The translations under genes were made by a program, and so were the position numbers. Positions 49,026 to 62,294 of a DNA stretch of 64,000 nt are shown piece by piece (position 1 is the stretch's first letter; each line of letters begins with the position of its first letter). Where the stretch lies: assembly GCA_008711295.1 (NCBI GenBank), contig VUYV01000101.1, positions 2,435,383 to 2,499,382 on the forward strand, read 5' to 3'. Source of the stretch: Anarhynchus alexandrinus (Eukaryota > Chordata > Aves > Charadriiformes > Charadriidae). Under the pieces are notes generated by a model. That model saw nothing but the letters and a program-made list of their open reading frames with translations, was not told the origin of the DNA and searched no databases.

Positions 49026-52000
49026 CTGTGCCCTGCACTTGGAAGTATGGATTTTATTTAAGGATGAGAGTTATATTTTGAGCAGTGCAAGAAGGTGATT
49101 GAATTGAAGTTGAATATCCTGGTCTCTAATTATGAATTAATCTACTCTAACAGCCACCTTCAGCCATAGTTTGCAAGAATACTAGAAATATTTCAAGCCT
49201 AAATAAAAGAATGGAAACAGTTATCCTTTAGGGGTCTGATCCTGCAAAACCTCTGCACAATCAATTGATTTTGGTGAGAGTATTGAGACAGATGAGGCAC
49301 AAGAAGGTGCCTTCCACTATTAGATCTTGAACAGTTAAAGTGAGGTTTATTTAGCAATTGCATACTTGAGTGAATGTCCTGGGAGTAAGTGTGGAAGCGG
49401 AACATTCCCATTTTAGATGATGAGCATATACTTTTCTTACACTTCTGCTCATGGCTACCCATTCCTGCTAAAAGCACTCAATCCCATCGGATCCTTCCTG
49501 GAAGACTGGTTTTGCCAAGTCCATTGATATTGCCTCTGTTTTCTGAGAGCTTTCATAAACAGAAGTTGGAAGCATTTAATTCCACTTTTTTCCACGGTCC
49601 TAACCAAGAAAGAATCTGCAGACACTACTGGCTTCCGCTCTTACACTGACAGCGGAGGACATATTCTACTGTGTAATATATTCTACTCTGGGGTTATTTG
49701 CAAAAAATTGATTTACATGCAAGGAGAGAGGCCGCAGGCTGGCAGGTTCCAGGACGCATTCCTCTGCTTATTCCTAGTTGCTTGCTTTACTCCCTCTGCT
49801 TCACTGCTCTGTGCTTTGGCAGCCACAGAGAAACCATAGAGATCAGGGAAGATAAGCTTTCTAGTCTCTGCATCATTCAAAATGCAATTACTCTAGACAC
49901 CTAGATAATGTGGCCTGCATATATCTATGTGCCATATCCTTCTGCAGTAGTAAGAATATCCTCATTAACCTCCAGATACTTTTGCTTCTTTCGCAAATTG
50001 AAAAAAATTAACACTTCTGTTCACTCTCCCATGAGAAACGTAAGAACAACCTTTTAGCATTTTAGAACATTCTCTTATCATATAATTTCACATTCAAGAC
50101 TTGCATTTATTCAGCTGCTTCTTTTTGTTATTTGGTACTTCTTTTTACCCTTCCAAGGAAGGGAAGGGAATGGAGGAAGGCAAAAACAAATGACTAGTGA
50201 AACACAAACATTAGATATATACGTAAAACCACAAAATCTAGTATCTTCACATTACATTCCTTCTTTTGTGAAGTTACAGAAAAGATTGCGAGGGTTTGTT
50301 TAGATAACCAACTTCCTCCAGGAGGATCTAAAGTCAAACTTCTTATCGTCCCTCTTCAATTAAAAGTCTATGGACAGTGCTTTCCTGCATTGAGGGCAGG
50401 ATTTTCAAGGCAATTAAGAATGTATAAAAATACCATTCTGCTTAATTCCATTTTCTCAATTCTTCTGGCCCTGATGCCTAACATACTGACAGCTCCTTCT
50501 TTTACAGCCGTTCTTCCAAGAATAAGTGTATAAAAACTTGCAGCCAGTTTATGATGTCTCCACATCCAGCAGTAATGTGGAACTTAAGTATGCCAGACAA
50601 TTTTAACGTAACTTTCTAATCGAGAAGTACAGCTGTAGATTAAAACACCTCAGGCACTTTGGTAACTTTTCTTCTCTTTTAGATCCTCCTTTTCTCCTTC
50701 AACTCTCAGCTGTATATTGGTATATTGTACATACCAATAAAAATTATAAGACTTACAGCAGGAAAAATGAAAAAACCCAGAACCATCTTCACAAAGACAA
50801 CAATGAGTAGTGAAGATAAAAGGGGAGGAAGAAATTCTTTTTTATTGCTGTGCTGTTCTTATCTGTCCCACTCCTCTTATTCAGTTCTTCCCACCACCTA
50901 CCCACAGCTAATTCCAAATCATCCACCTGGTGGTTTGCACATTCATCAGCTGGAACAGCAGTGACACATGAGCCTTTATCTGATAAGAAATGATATTTCT
51001 GGAACTGGAGGCATCCTGCCAAATAGCTTGGATAGATAGCTATTTCAAACACTTTTGCAGCGCTAATGTGTCTCAGAGTCTATCACGTCATGTTGCTGCG
51101 TGCATTTATCACAACTCACCTGACTCATGAAGGGAAGGATGCTTACCTTCTTTTTACACCAAATTTCACCATACATCTAGAAAAATGGCTCTGCTGTGCC
51201 CATGCTCCAAGCGACCAGGTGCAAGACAGCTCTGGAAAGACCATAGTTGCTGTACTGTTGACTTTGTGGGAAGGGAGACTCAATATTTTTAAGACAGATT
51301 TCATTAGCCTCACAATCTGGAGGGTTGGTCTTACCTTCTAATCTGTAAAACAAAGCGCCCACTGCAACTTGTAAAGGCTTCCATAAGTACAGTCTGTACT
51401 TTTCCCATTGGCTGCTCTTGCTGTGTTTCCATAAAGCACTAAGAAAAGGCAAGCCATATCCCATAATCTTAGCTGCCTGCAAAATTAGATGATTTTTTTC
51501 AAGGTATATTCTTCTTCTTGCTTGCAGTGAAATCTTTGTGCCTCTTACATTAGTGCCTTTAGCATTTCTTGATATTGAAGGATATACTATTCCTGGCGTG
51601 AGAACTAGAAAGAGGGACAATGACCTTGCTGGAGATCTTCCTGAGCACCACAGTGTGTGACCAATATTCTAGATGTCTTCAACCTACGCATTGAGCATTT
51701 GTCTAATGTTTTCTTTTTTTAAGCAGTCTGTAGTTTTCTCAGTTCCTAAGTAGCAAGAAAACTCCAGTGGGATTTCAGTGGTTTAGTGGAATCCTTCCTT
51801 CTTCACTCAGCGACTTAATTCCACCAAGATATGCAGAGCATAAACTCAAGGCTGCTGTTTACCTCACCCAGGTCACTTCCCAGAAGACTGTTTAAAATAG
51901 GCAAAAAACAAACTATGCATTGGGAATACATTTCCACAGCTGGGAGGTGAGGTTCTTTCTCTTTCAGAGCTTTTTTTTTTCTGAGTTAATTTTAGATTCT

Positions 52001-55000
52001 GTCTCCCTCCCTCTTTCTCTTCACCTATACAATTGGCAAGTGCAAAATCAGCTCAACTTAGACTTACATACTGCAAACTTACATTGAGACTTACACTTGC
52101 ATACTGAAAATAAGCATAGTGTCATTAACCTTATACTATGTTGATATGCCTACAAGCTTCTTATGGTTCATCACATTCTCTTCTTGAAGGGTTCTAGGAT
52201 ATACACAAAAAATGAAGGCCTTCCTTCAAGACTCAGCGGCCTTAATAGTTTTGCCTTTTCCCCTGGGAACCATGGTTTGTCTGGACAAGAAACAAACAGA
52301 GAATCTGCTTTCCTCATCATTTAGGTCACCATTTTAGATACTAAAAACAAATCTGTGTTTTATATCTAAAGTGAAATATTTTAATAGAAAAAAATTGTCT
52401 TCACTTGAACTGCATTGCTTTGAGAAGATAAACAGGAAATTTTTATACACTGTACATATGGTGGATAACTCAAAGAGATATGCTACCCTATAGCCCTGTC
52501 TAGTACTTAGTCCTGAATTAGGGTAAAATATCATTCTAATCATCCAATTTACCTATGACTTTGGACCGTGACAGTCTTCGAACATTTAGTTAGTGATATT
52601 CCTCAAGGGAGATATCCAAGATCTGTGATGATGCATTCCTTTCTACAAACTTTACTTTCTTTTATTTTTTCTCTTTTGTTGTGGGTTCTCAAGTCAGTGT
52701 TTGTATGCATCTGGAGTCCTCAAGGGTTTTCCTAGAATATATGTGAAATTAGACAATAAAATTCATCATGAAGTTCAGTGCCTCAGAGTTGGACACCTGA
52801 GAATTCTCTACTTTCTATCAAAATGTGCATTTTGATCTTCTAATCATTTGCTATTTATGAAGGACAAAGTAAGGCAGCAGAAGACATGTGGTTATGATTA
52901 TTCATATGTCTGGGGTAGGCTTTCCCAAGGACTGAACCAGGCAAACCAAGCAGTGATACAGTCAGTTATTTGCCAGGTATTCTTTTATCTAGGTAATGAC
53001 TGACACTAGCCAGAGGAGCCAAAACAGCCTCTTTGGTGTCATGGAAGCATTCACAAAACTCAGCTTTGCTTGGAGGGCTAAGCCAGCCTGCAGAGCTTCT
53101 TATACAGGAACCCGGGTGCTCCCTTTAGTGCTTAATACAGTGCTTAATACTCTCCTAATGTCTCTTTACCTTCTTGCAGCCTATGGCACTGCTTGGGAGA
53201 GAGGAAGCTGTACCGACACAATATATTATAAAATGCAAAGAATGAAATATCCCCTGTGAAGCTGGTGACTGCTTGTTATTGAGACTGTGTTATGATTACA
53301 AGCTTTAAAGATAAGGCCTCCAGGTCTGAGTCAAAAACTTCCTTATCAATCAAGATCATTGACCAGAAGAGGGGTTTAAATTAAAATATTCTTACTAGCA
53401 AACAGAAAGAGCTTTGGATCATATTCTGGCAGGGTTGACTATCCATTGACTGGCTTCAAAGCTCGTGAAGAGCAGATTTGTAACAAGTACTTAAAGTGAG
53501 ATTTGTACTTTATGTACTTACAGTGAGGCCTAAAACAGATAAATGCCAAAATTTCTAAATTGCATATTAATAGAAAATGGACGAAGAGAACAATATTGAT
53601 GATATATTTGAAAAAAACTGCTGACAAATGTGGAACAGAGCATGTTGCAGAGTCCATTTCATACTTACAGACCACATGGGATCCTCAAAAAATGAGCTGC
53701 TGTTGAACTCACAGAAAGCTGGTAAAATAATTGCATCTGACAGTATTACACAGGCAGAACAGGAAAGAAAATCACTGCTAGAGCACTCCAAAGGAAACAA
53801 AATTTCAGAATAACCTTCCACAAAATAATGTTCCTCTGAACAACAGTGGGAAACTTTGTGCGGAGAGATTACAGTATCAGTCCCCCATATTCTCTTTTGT
53901 AGTCATTGAGGAGTCTTGTGACTTTATTGTCATCCACGCTCATATGCAATACCAACCACAAAACATGGGCCAACATGTGGCCATCACAAATAGGAACACT
54001 AGGCTGGAGGGAATCTGAGCGCAGTCTGTGGCTATCACAGACAGTCATCAACTGCCTTATATAATCCTATTTTAAACTCTCAGTATATTCCTCTCAAATA
54101 ATTTTTTCCCAAAATGACAACATATGAATATTTCTTATAATTTTAAGTGAGTGCAATTTTAGGAATCACATAAAAACTGACAACTGTGTGCCAAATTGAA
54201 CTTTCTTATAGAACACAAATAAAATTTTAGATTTCTGATTTTCCTTCCTTCCTAAGTTTTTCTTAGGGGTGTGTGATTTCTTTGCTAGCAGTGCAGCTTG
54301 TGATGTCATAGTGAAATGAAAGTACAATTATGTGCCCAATGTGCCTTGAATAATACAGGTAGCACTAGTACCAGTATGTCATTCTAAGTTAGATAGCCAT
54401 CCTAGTGATTCCCCAGACTGACCTAACCAGAAAAGTCAAACACCTGTGTGCTTCATCTCCTCAAGTTCTCATACAACGACCTTCCCTTATCGACCACATC
54501 CACTCCACTTTACTTTGTGTTAAGGAGTAGGGCTGTGTGTCTAGAATACTATTTATATTCGTATTTTGATCCCAACATTTGTATTTCTGGATACAAATAA
54601 ATACACATTATCAGAAAATGCAAGTATTGTGTGCATATATTGGTGATTGTATTTTCTTACGAAAGCTGGAAGCTTAAAAAAATAGGAACAGACATCTGCA
54701 AATCTGCCTAAGAGAAGAGGAATAGTGTGTTACCCTTCTGACAGGGTGTTCTTGAAAGGAATTTCAGAAAAGTCTTTAAAATATTTTCAATAGTCAGCAT
54801 GAGCAGCGAGTAAACTAAAAGATTTGAGACTGAGGTTTATCCATGGGGCTAACATACAGTGGGAAGAATATCCTACAAAGTTCAAAGAGAAGTCCTGAAA
54901 TAAGCTGCCTTTTGGACAAACTGCTTGAATGTAAAGACTTCATAATTTAAAAATTGCAATCAAATTTGGTTTCAAAACTTTCCCAATCCCAGTTTTTTCA

Positions 55001-57848
55001 GTACACTGACAGCCGTTTCTTTGGATCTGCTTGGACAATGAAATTTACTGGTAAAACTACACTCTGCATTTTCACAAGTACAATTTCTTTGGCAGCCACT
55101 TATTGTTAAGTAGCGTCTTCTTGGTTTATCCTCTTTGAATGCAATTTAATTCCCACCTCTGTACATTCATGACCACAGAATTGCCAGTCTCAATCCACTC
55201 CAACTGTGAAATCCTTACTCCTTTTCAGACCATAGCAACACTGGAGCTGACAGCCGGGCCACGCATAATGCAGAAACTTCCAAAATTTCTCATGATCCCA
55301 TGGTGCAATAGGGACTTCCCTATCATCTGAGTTATATTTATACTTTCTGTATGTTCCTATCACTAAAGCATTTTTTCCCAAAAGACATTTTATTTCACAA
55401 ACAACAATTACACCTAATCCTTCCATAGTCTTTCATTAAGTTTTCACCAAGAAATCTCTTTTCCCTTCAGGAAGTCCACTGTTTTCACTTATTAGTTTGA
55501 CATGCAATTCATGTTTTACCCCCATCTATGTTTCGATACAACTAGTTGCTAGTACTGACCTGTCCACTCAAAAATAAACATAGATTCTGGACTGCCCCAA
55601 CAGCAGGTGACACTTGTTATACCAGTGTTTGACATGCAGTAGCCAAGTAGATGGGGTTATGCCCCACTCCTCAGACTAACAGGTAAGCACAATTGCTGCC
55701 ATGACTATTTGCCTTCTACATATTAGTCCTTAACGCATACCACTGTCACAGTGTGAACACAATGCCAGATGTTGTCCCTTGCAGAGGTTAACCTGGAACA
55801 CCACTTATATTCTTGCAGGCATTCAGGAGGACTGAATGTGAGTTGAGCACATCAGCCCTTCATGAGATTTAAGGTGCTCATCCTGCCAGATTCAGAAGGC
55901 TCTGGTACATCTTCCAATTTAATAACATTTCCTGCCCAGTAGGCTCGAGTGTGCAATAAAGTATGATGATGAATCGTGCCAATAAGTTCTGCCTTTTTAT
56001 GTTACCCTCTGTCTCACCACCACAAATCTAGTTAAGAACTGAATTACTGCTTGGCAGTTTCAGTTAAAGTAAACTCAGTCTGTGAAATGGAAAATGAGCA
56101 AAGCTGAACATCAGGGAGCTATCCAGAAAGTAAGGAATAAACGGAATAGACATTTTCCTACTGACTGATATTAGAAGACCACTGTCAGTTAATAGCCATA
56201 GTAAAAAAAACCTCGCATTTTTAAAGTTCATTTAGAAATGGAAGGCATCTGCATTAGCAGTGCAAAATGATTTATATATGCTAAAGTTTAACATACAGCA
56301 ATGTGTTCCAGTGTGGGTTTTTTTATTTATTAATTTGCATGTTTGCTTATTTTTATTATCGTTTATTATATGTTCCTCCAGACTGCCACAGGACTGGCCT
56401 TAAAAGGAAGAATTTTTCATGTAAGTAAAATCTGGGCCAATGGGAGTTTCATTAGCCCATCCTCTAGTTTTGTGTAACCAATGCACACCATAGACACACA
56501 TTTTTGCACACTATAGCAGCTTCAACTTCCAGGTTGTCGGAAGGTGGATTATTTTTTATAGAGCAAGTCTTGGTCTAAAAGCATCATGGATCATAGCACA
56601 GGTGAAAAGGTACCCTTTGATAAGGTGCAGCTAAGTTTTCTGGGGTCTTGTAGTTGTCAAACAGGAGCCATAGGTCCAACAGACCACAAAAATAAGGCAA
56701 ATCAAGAAAAAAGCAAACTCTCACCCTTCCTAGGAAAAGGAGGGAGTCCTTGCTATCTTGTATGTTTTCTCATCTCTGACATCCATTTTTTTCCCCTCCA
56801 CAACTAAATAGCACCATTTGAGTCAGACAGAGCACAGCATTGCTGCTGTCTTCCCAGCAGTGAGGGTGGTGGTACCTGCGAAAGCCCAGGTACCACAGTC
56901 CTGCACGTGTGATGACCAGGAGGGAAAATAGCATTGAATCCTACAGAGCTGAGTGTGATGGTCACCTAAACACATGAAGGAGCAGACCCTAAGGCACACA
57001 GAAATGGAGGCTGTGACAGCTCATCCATCAGGGATCCTCAGTGAAAGCAACCATTAATACATTAAGGAAAGATTAGATTTTATCAGAAAATATTAGATTT
57101 GAATACATCTGACTGTTGGCCAGGGCACTACAGAACCCAGTAGAAACTGAACTGGCAAAGTTCATACTCAGCCAAAACCTTACCTCTCCCAAACGCTCAG
57201 ACATTCTGTTTCCAATATTTTTGACTATGAAATACTGTTGTTTTAAAGATACTCATGCATTTGCTACCAGAAAAACTTGGTAAATGTCAGGTCAAATGCT
57301 TTGACCAACATTTTTTGATAGAATTCTTCACTCAAAACAATGACAACTATAAAAGTTAAATGCAAAATTCCCATTGACTCCCCTACTTTCTAGTTTCCAT
57401 GCTAGATGAAATATAAATGAAAGCTGTAATGCTTAATTGATTATACAGCTTATCTAACTCATAATCCCCCAAAGACTCATAGGATTCGTACCACATATAC
57501 GCTGTCATTAGTACACGTTGACAATGCAATTGACAAGACATCTCTGAATATCTTACAAATCCAGTGAACTATATATAAATGATTCAGTCGTCTATTCCTG
57601 CCCCTTAAGCTGAGGATTAAACATACTGAAACCTCGTGGATTTCAGTAAGAAAAAGTGTAACAGTGTACCAGAGCAGACAAACCCCCTGCATCAGTACAG
57701 GCTGGTAACCAGCTAGCAGAGTAGCATGGGAAGCCAGTGAAGATCGCTCCAATTGCCAGGTTGAATGTAAGGTAACAATGTGCTCTCACCACAGCTCATG
57801 CAATTCTGCAATGTGCTATGCTATGGTTGTGTCCTGCAGATCAAAGGA
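49026..57848. other. Intergenic stretch without recognised gene
   Basis: About 8.8 kb of AT-rich sequence with only short chance ORFs on both strands and one 12-bp tandem duplication. In mammals OCA2 lies next, convergent with GABRG3. I looked on the minus strand for its conserved C-terminal exon and did not find it. Confidence 0.5.
53127..53150 (+). repeat. 12-bp perfect tandem duplication
   Basis: AGTGCTTAATAC twice without spacer. Short local duplication in otherwise unique intergenic DNA. Confidence 0.95.
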
Positions 57849-57899
57849 ATTTATTACTGCCCTATACTCAGCACTGGTGAGTACAGGGCAGCAATAAAT
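57849..57899. repeat. Imperfect fold-back at the 5' edge of the diverged CR1
   Basis: The segment containing ATTACTGCCCTATACTC (about 57849-57869) pairs with GAGTACAGGGCAGCAATAAAT (57878-57899) with few mismatches and an eight-base loop. It lies on the CR1 coding words LYSALV. Confidence 0.75.
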
Positions 57900-58405
57900 A
57901 TACTGGTTTGGGCATGTCCTCCCCACCGACATCATCAATGGGGATACTAGGAAACTAGAGGGGACCTGTTAGGCAGCTGCTAAGATGGTCAGGGGCCCAG
58001 AGCAGATAGACTGCGAGAAGTTGAGAGAACTGAGCTCATCTGGACTGATAAAAAGCAGGCTAAGAGATGTTCTAGTCACAGATTACAACTACTTGAAGGG
58101 CACTCACAAAGACATTGGAGCCAAACTCTCAATCTCTTCTCAGTATTGCTACAGTACTGCAGGGGGCACAGGTTTCACCTTGGGAGGCTCAGCTTGGAGA
58201 TGAGGAACAGCTTTTCCACAATGCAGTGCTGCTGGAAAGGGGCTGCCTGGAAGGGCTGTGGGAGCTCCCTCCACAGAGGTTTTTGAGACCTGGCTGGACA
58301 GAGCCTGACCGAGTGTTGGCAGTAGTCCCCCTTCAAGCACGAGGTTGAACTACATGACCTCCAAAAAATCCCACATTCTAATCAACATTTCTATGATTCT
58401 ATAAA
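57850..58405 (+). mobile_element. Diverged CR1 LINE 3' fragment
   Basis: Weaker but colinear CR1 match. LYSALV precedes a corrupted segment; then come CEKLRELSSSGLIKSRLRDV, an ITDYNYLKG-like stretch, TTGGGAGGCTCAGCTTGGAG with GGCTGCCTGGAAGGGCTGTG and GGTTGAACTACATGACCTCC, and the ending TTCTATGATTCTAT. Many stops and indels make it older than the copies at 35640 and 48650. A near-perfect fold-back lies at its 5' edge (57849-57899). Confidence 0.82.
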
Positions 58406-61400
58406 AGGATTTTTTTTTTTTCACCAGTTACCTTTTCCATAAATATTCAACCAGATACATAGGGAACAATGACCTAACTAAAACCAACATGCAAGCTATC
58501 TGCTTTGGCATTGCTGCTATTGTTCAGTCTCTGAACAATTTCTCTTTTTATATAGGACATAAGACATGTCAGGAATCACATTATGGTTTCCTAGTGAGAC
58601 CTCTCAATGCCATCTGGAGAAATGGATTTTTTTATGACTATGCAAAGTCCCAGTTTGAACATGTCATTTATGTCGATGAATTTTTTTAATGTATATTGCT
58701 GCCCCAGTCTTGTCAAATAAAACAAAATTGTTTATCACGCAACTTCTTAAAAGAAGCATCTGATACCATCCCAATCTTATTTTCCCCTTGCAAATTGGTA
58801 AATTATGCTATATACATATTATGTTGCATGAATGAAACCCCCGAGCTGCTTTTAGTGAGTAACCTACATGCTACATTTCTACACAAATCCAGACTGCAAT
58901 AGGCAAAAGTATTTACTTTGAACATTGAAATGTGTGATTGAGTAACATGTTCACTGTTACAGAGGTCTACGGTGTGGTTCAACTGTGTAAATGTAGGAAG
59001 ATAGTTCAATGTATGAAAAAACAGACAAACAGCAAACAAAACCCCATAACAAATTAATGACATTTCTAGCCCTTATTGTAATGTAGTGTGTACTAGATCT
59101 TCCAAAGGCGTATCTGCAGTCATTTCAGCAACTGCTGGACAACAGATACATATTTTTAACCTTTTTTATGTGTTACGTATACAAATAAAACAAACTCTAT
59201 CTGCTTGTGTTTTGCAACTAATGTGCAGTGTGCAGTTATGTCCAAAAGGGTGAAAAAATATATTCTCTACAAGGTTCTTCTTGTAAGTTTCCTCCCCTTT
59301 GGCCACGTAGGATGACAACCATTTACAAGTGCAGACTGTATGGATAGGTGATCACAGAAAGCTCAGAAGAAGGTTAAGGGGTTGAGTTAGTGAGCATATT
59401 TCTAGCCATTATCTTTGGCCCAAAGTTTGCTACTGTATCTGTTATGAGTGTACACTCATTTGCTTAATGGAGGCATTGAACTCATTAGTTCTGCATGTGT
59501 GAAACAAAGCTAGATTGAAAATGATGACCATATGAAGATCTTTCCACTACAGGTATTAATTTCATACATCTATGGAGAAAACTGCCAATGCAGACAACCT
59601 CAGATCTGTGCCAATCAAATCACAGTAGCATCTGATTCTAGGAAAAGCATGGTTTACATAGCTCATTCCAGGGAAGAGGCATTGGAAATATCAGGGTGGA
59701 GGGCTTTTGGCAGTGGGGATTTCCCTGTTCTTTCTAGGATTAAAGGAAAACACCAACACAAATGTGTCTACAGTACCTTCTAAACTATATTGTGCACATT
59801 GTGCGTCTGCTGTATCACAGCGCAGGCTGCTTGCGTTAGCACAAGTACGAGGAGCGTTTTTGCTCTGGCAGCATGGACCTGTGCTTGACATCACTCACGC
59901 TACTGCGCAGGGAGCTCTGGGCTAAAGGGTTTGGACTATTTCTCCAGTTCAAGCCATCTGAAGAGAATCAGCTCAAACATTTCTAGGTTTCACCACAACA
60001 TGCAGCAGTTTCATACCCAAAGGTACCTACATAAAGAAGTATATGGCACAGTGGTCTCAAAAAGTCACGGTCAGCTCTCTGTAACACAGCAACCAAGTGT
60101 CCCAACTCACTTTCCCGTTAGGTTCTAAATGATCCCAAGCCTTTCCACACAGGATGAGGATCAAAAGACTATAACAAGTAGGAAAACAAGATGATGCGGA
60201 ACAGGAAATAACTGTATTCTGGAGAAAATGCACAGCGTTGTGCTTTTAATGTTACTGCTACTGGACTTGAAATGAGCTCTTCTACTCAAGCAGGGTGAGG
60301 TGCTGCATGTTATACAGCACACCCAAGTACATATCAGACCGCAGGGGAACAACTCCACGGTTTCTGTCATTTTTCTATTGTCATTTTGGAGGTCATATTG
60401 TGCTCTGCTAAATGCTGTCATAACTGTTTTTCCTTCCATCAAGACTACCCTGAGCCACACAGTCATACCGAAGTGTTCCTGCCAAATACTCGCTTGTGTT
60501 AAAATAACTGCTGAGAATATACACACAGTAGGCTACAATGCAGTATTTTAAATATTTCACTAATATATTGTTTCTGTATTACACACACACTAGAAAAATA
60601 TGCTAAGAACCTTGTGTGTGGCTATGCAGCAGCATTCTTCTTGTCTTTGTTCTTCACTTGTGCCATCGAGAACTTGCTTTCTTGAGTAGTATTACTGGAA
60701 AGACCTTATTGCCACAACACGCTGACATACTGTCCCTGTCGGTTACCGTCCCTGTGTGGTTCAGTTGTGTGTATTTCTCAAATCCCTGCATAGAGACTCC
60801 CCTCCTATTGCCTAACCAACCATCACACTTTCCAGGAGCACATTCCAATGGATAACAGGGTGTGCCTGTGTGTTGTGAATACACTGTCACATATGAAAAA
60901 CACTTCCCAGTGAAGTATGGAGGCAAAGTGATCAGCATGCACAGCCACAGAGCATGAGGATTCTCACATCCATATGGTCTGTAGCGAGAGGTAAGCTACC
61001 CTCCGTTTTTGACTTGCATTTCATCCTGTACTTGGCACAATGTGAGGAACAACTCGGAGCTGGCAGAGCCGCATGAATGTGAATCCTAGCTGGAATGGTT
61101 TTTCATACTTCCCTCACACACCGTCCAACACTCCTTTTGACAGCGACTGGCCTCCGTTCACAAACGGGGATGTCGCCATTGTTATCGGCATACCAGGGAG
61201 TAAGGCTGCACTTCTGTCTGGCCAGAGTTGCTTCAGAAATTGTATGAGACACACAATGGCCGTTGCTGTTTAAATGCTGGTTCAGTGTGACTCACCAGAG
61301 GCCACCGGCTGCTTTAATTTATCCCGCTAAAGCTCGCCTGCCAAAAGGGTGGCCCTGCCGTGCCTGTTCTCTAGCTCCAGTGTAACTCTTCCCCGCTCCA

Positions 61401-62294
61401 GCTGCAGTAGGGCTCGTTTCTACTTTTGTGGCCTCCCTTTTCATAATGTGAGGAGAACACGGCACATAGTTTGACAGTCCTCCGGAGTAAACAGAACAGG
61501 AGTTACGTCCCTCTGTTTTGGAAAACAGTAGGGCTGCTTGTTTAAGTAGTGCTCCTCAAGGATTAATAAAAACAGTTTTCATGCATTTCCTTGGAGGGAA
61601 GGAGCTCCTTTTCTCTTCTCATTACTATTTGTGCACTCTCTACATGAAATTACCCTGACAGACAAAGGCGAGGGAGTGTAAGTTCTCATTTCTGCCTGCT
61701 GGTAGATAGGTAGCAGCACTGATCACATGTTTCTTGGCTGAGTCAACAGAGACACGCAGGGCTCCTCCCCTTCAGCTTAGGTTCTTCAAGTCAAACTTGA
61801 GGCACGTGGTTAGAGTCATATCAACTATTTTCACTGTTGTTCTTCAGCTCACACATTGTTAATGGTTAAGTAAACATAAATCCAACACCTCTAGCAATAT
61901 ATAAAATTAATTTGAAAAGAACATACTCAAAGACACAATGGGTACTTTCCACATAAACCCTACAAAAAATCTAAGTACTTCAGCACTTAGGAATATTTTT
62001 CAAAGCAACACATGTGCATTTCAGTGAGAATGTTCCTGGAAGTCAAGTGTTGTGAGCATGTTGAGAGTGCTTCTGTGTTCTCTTTGATAATTTCAGATTT
62101 TTCAGTCAATAGTGTAATTTCATTATTCTGTAAAGTATTGGACCAATTTTTCAGATGATGTGCTATACTGAAAGGTGTTTTACCTTCCTATTGTGACATC
62201 CTTGTTCTGAGATTATGGGACTTTTAAATGACGCATGAAGACAAGAAAAAATTATTCTAGCCCTGTCATTAATCCCACAGAACATTTAAATTAT
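58406..62294. other. Intergenic stretch without recognised gene
   Basis: No exon, RNA gene or mobile element that I could identify. From about 60.9 kb the base composition becomes somewhat richer in G+C before the CR1 copy starts at about 62.3 kb. Confidence 0.5.

Noticed and set aside
60548..60600. Short AC-rich run (ACACACACAC) as a possible Z-DNA site
   Set aside because: Only a few units long; not distinguishable from background.
47366..62294. Possible minus-strand 3' exons of OCA2, the expected convergent neighbour
   Set aside because: I looked for the conserved C-terminal residues on the minus strand and found none; the gene probably lies beyond the window.
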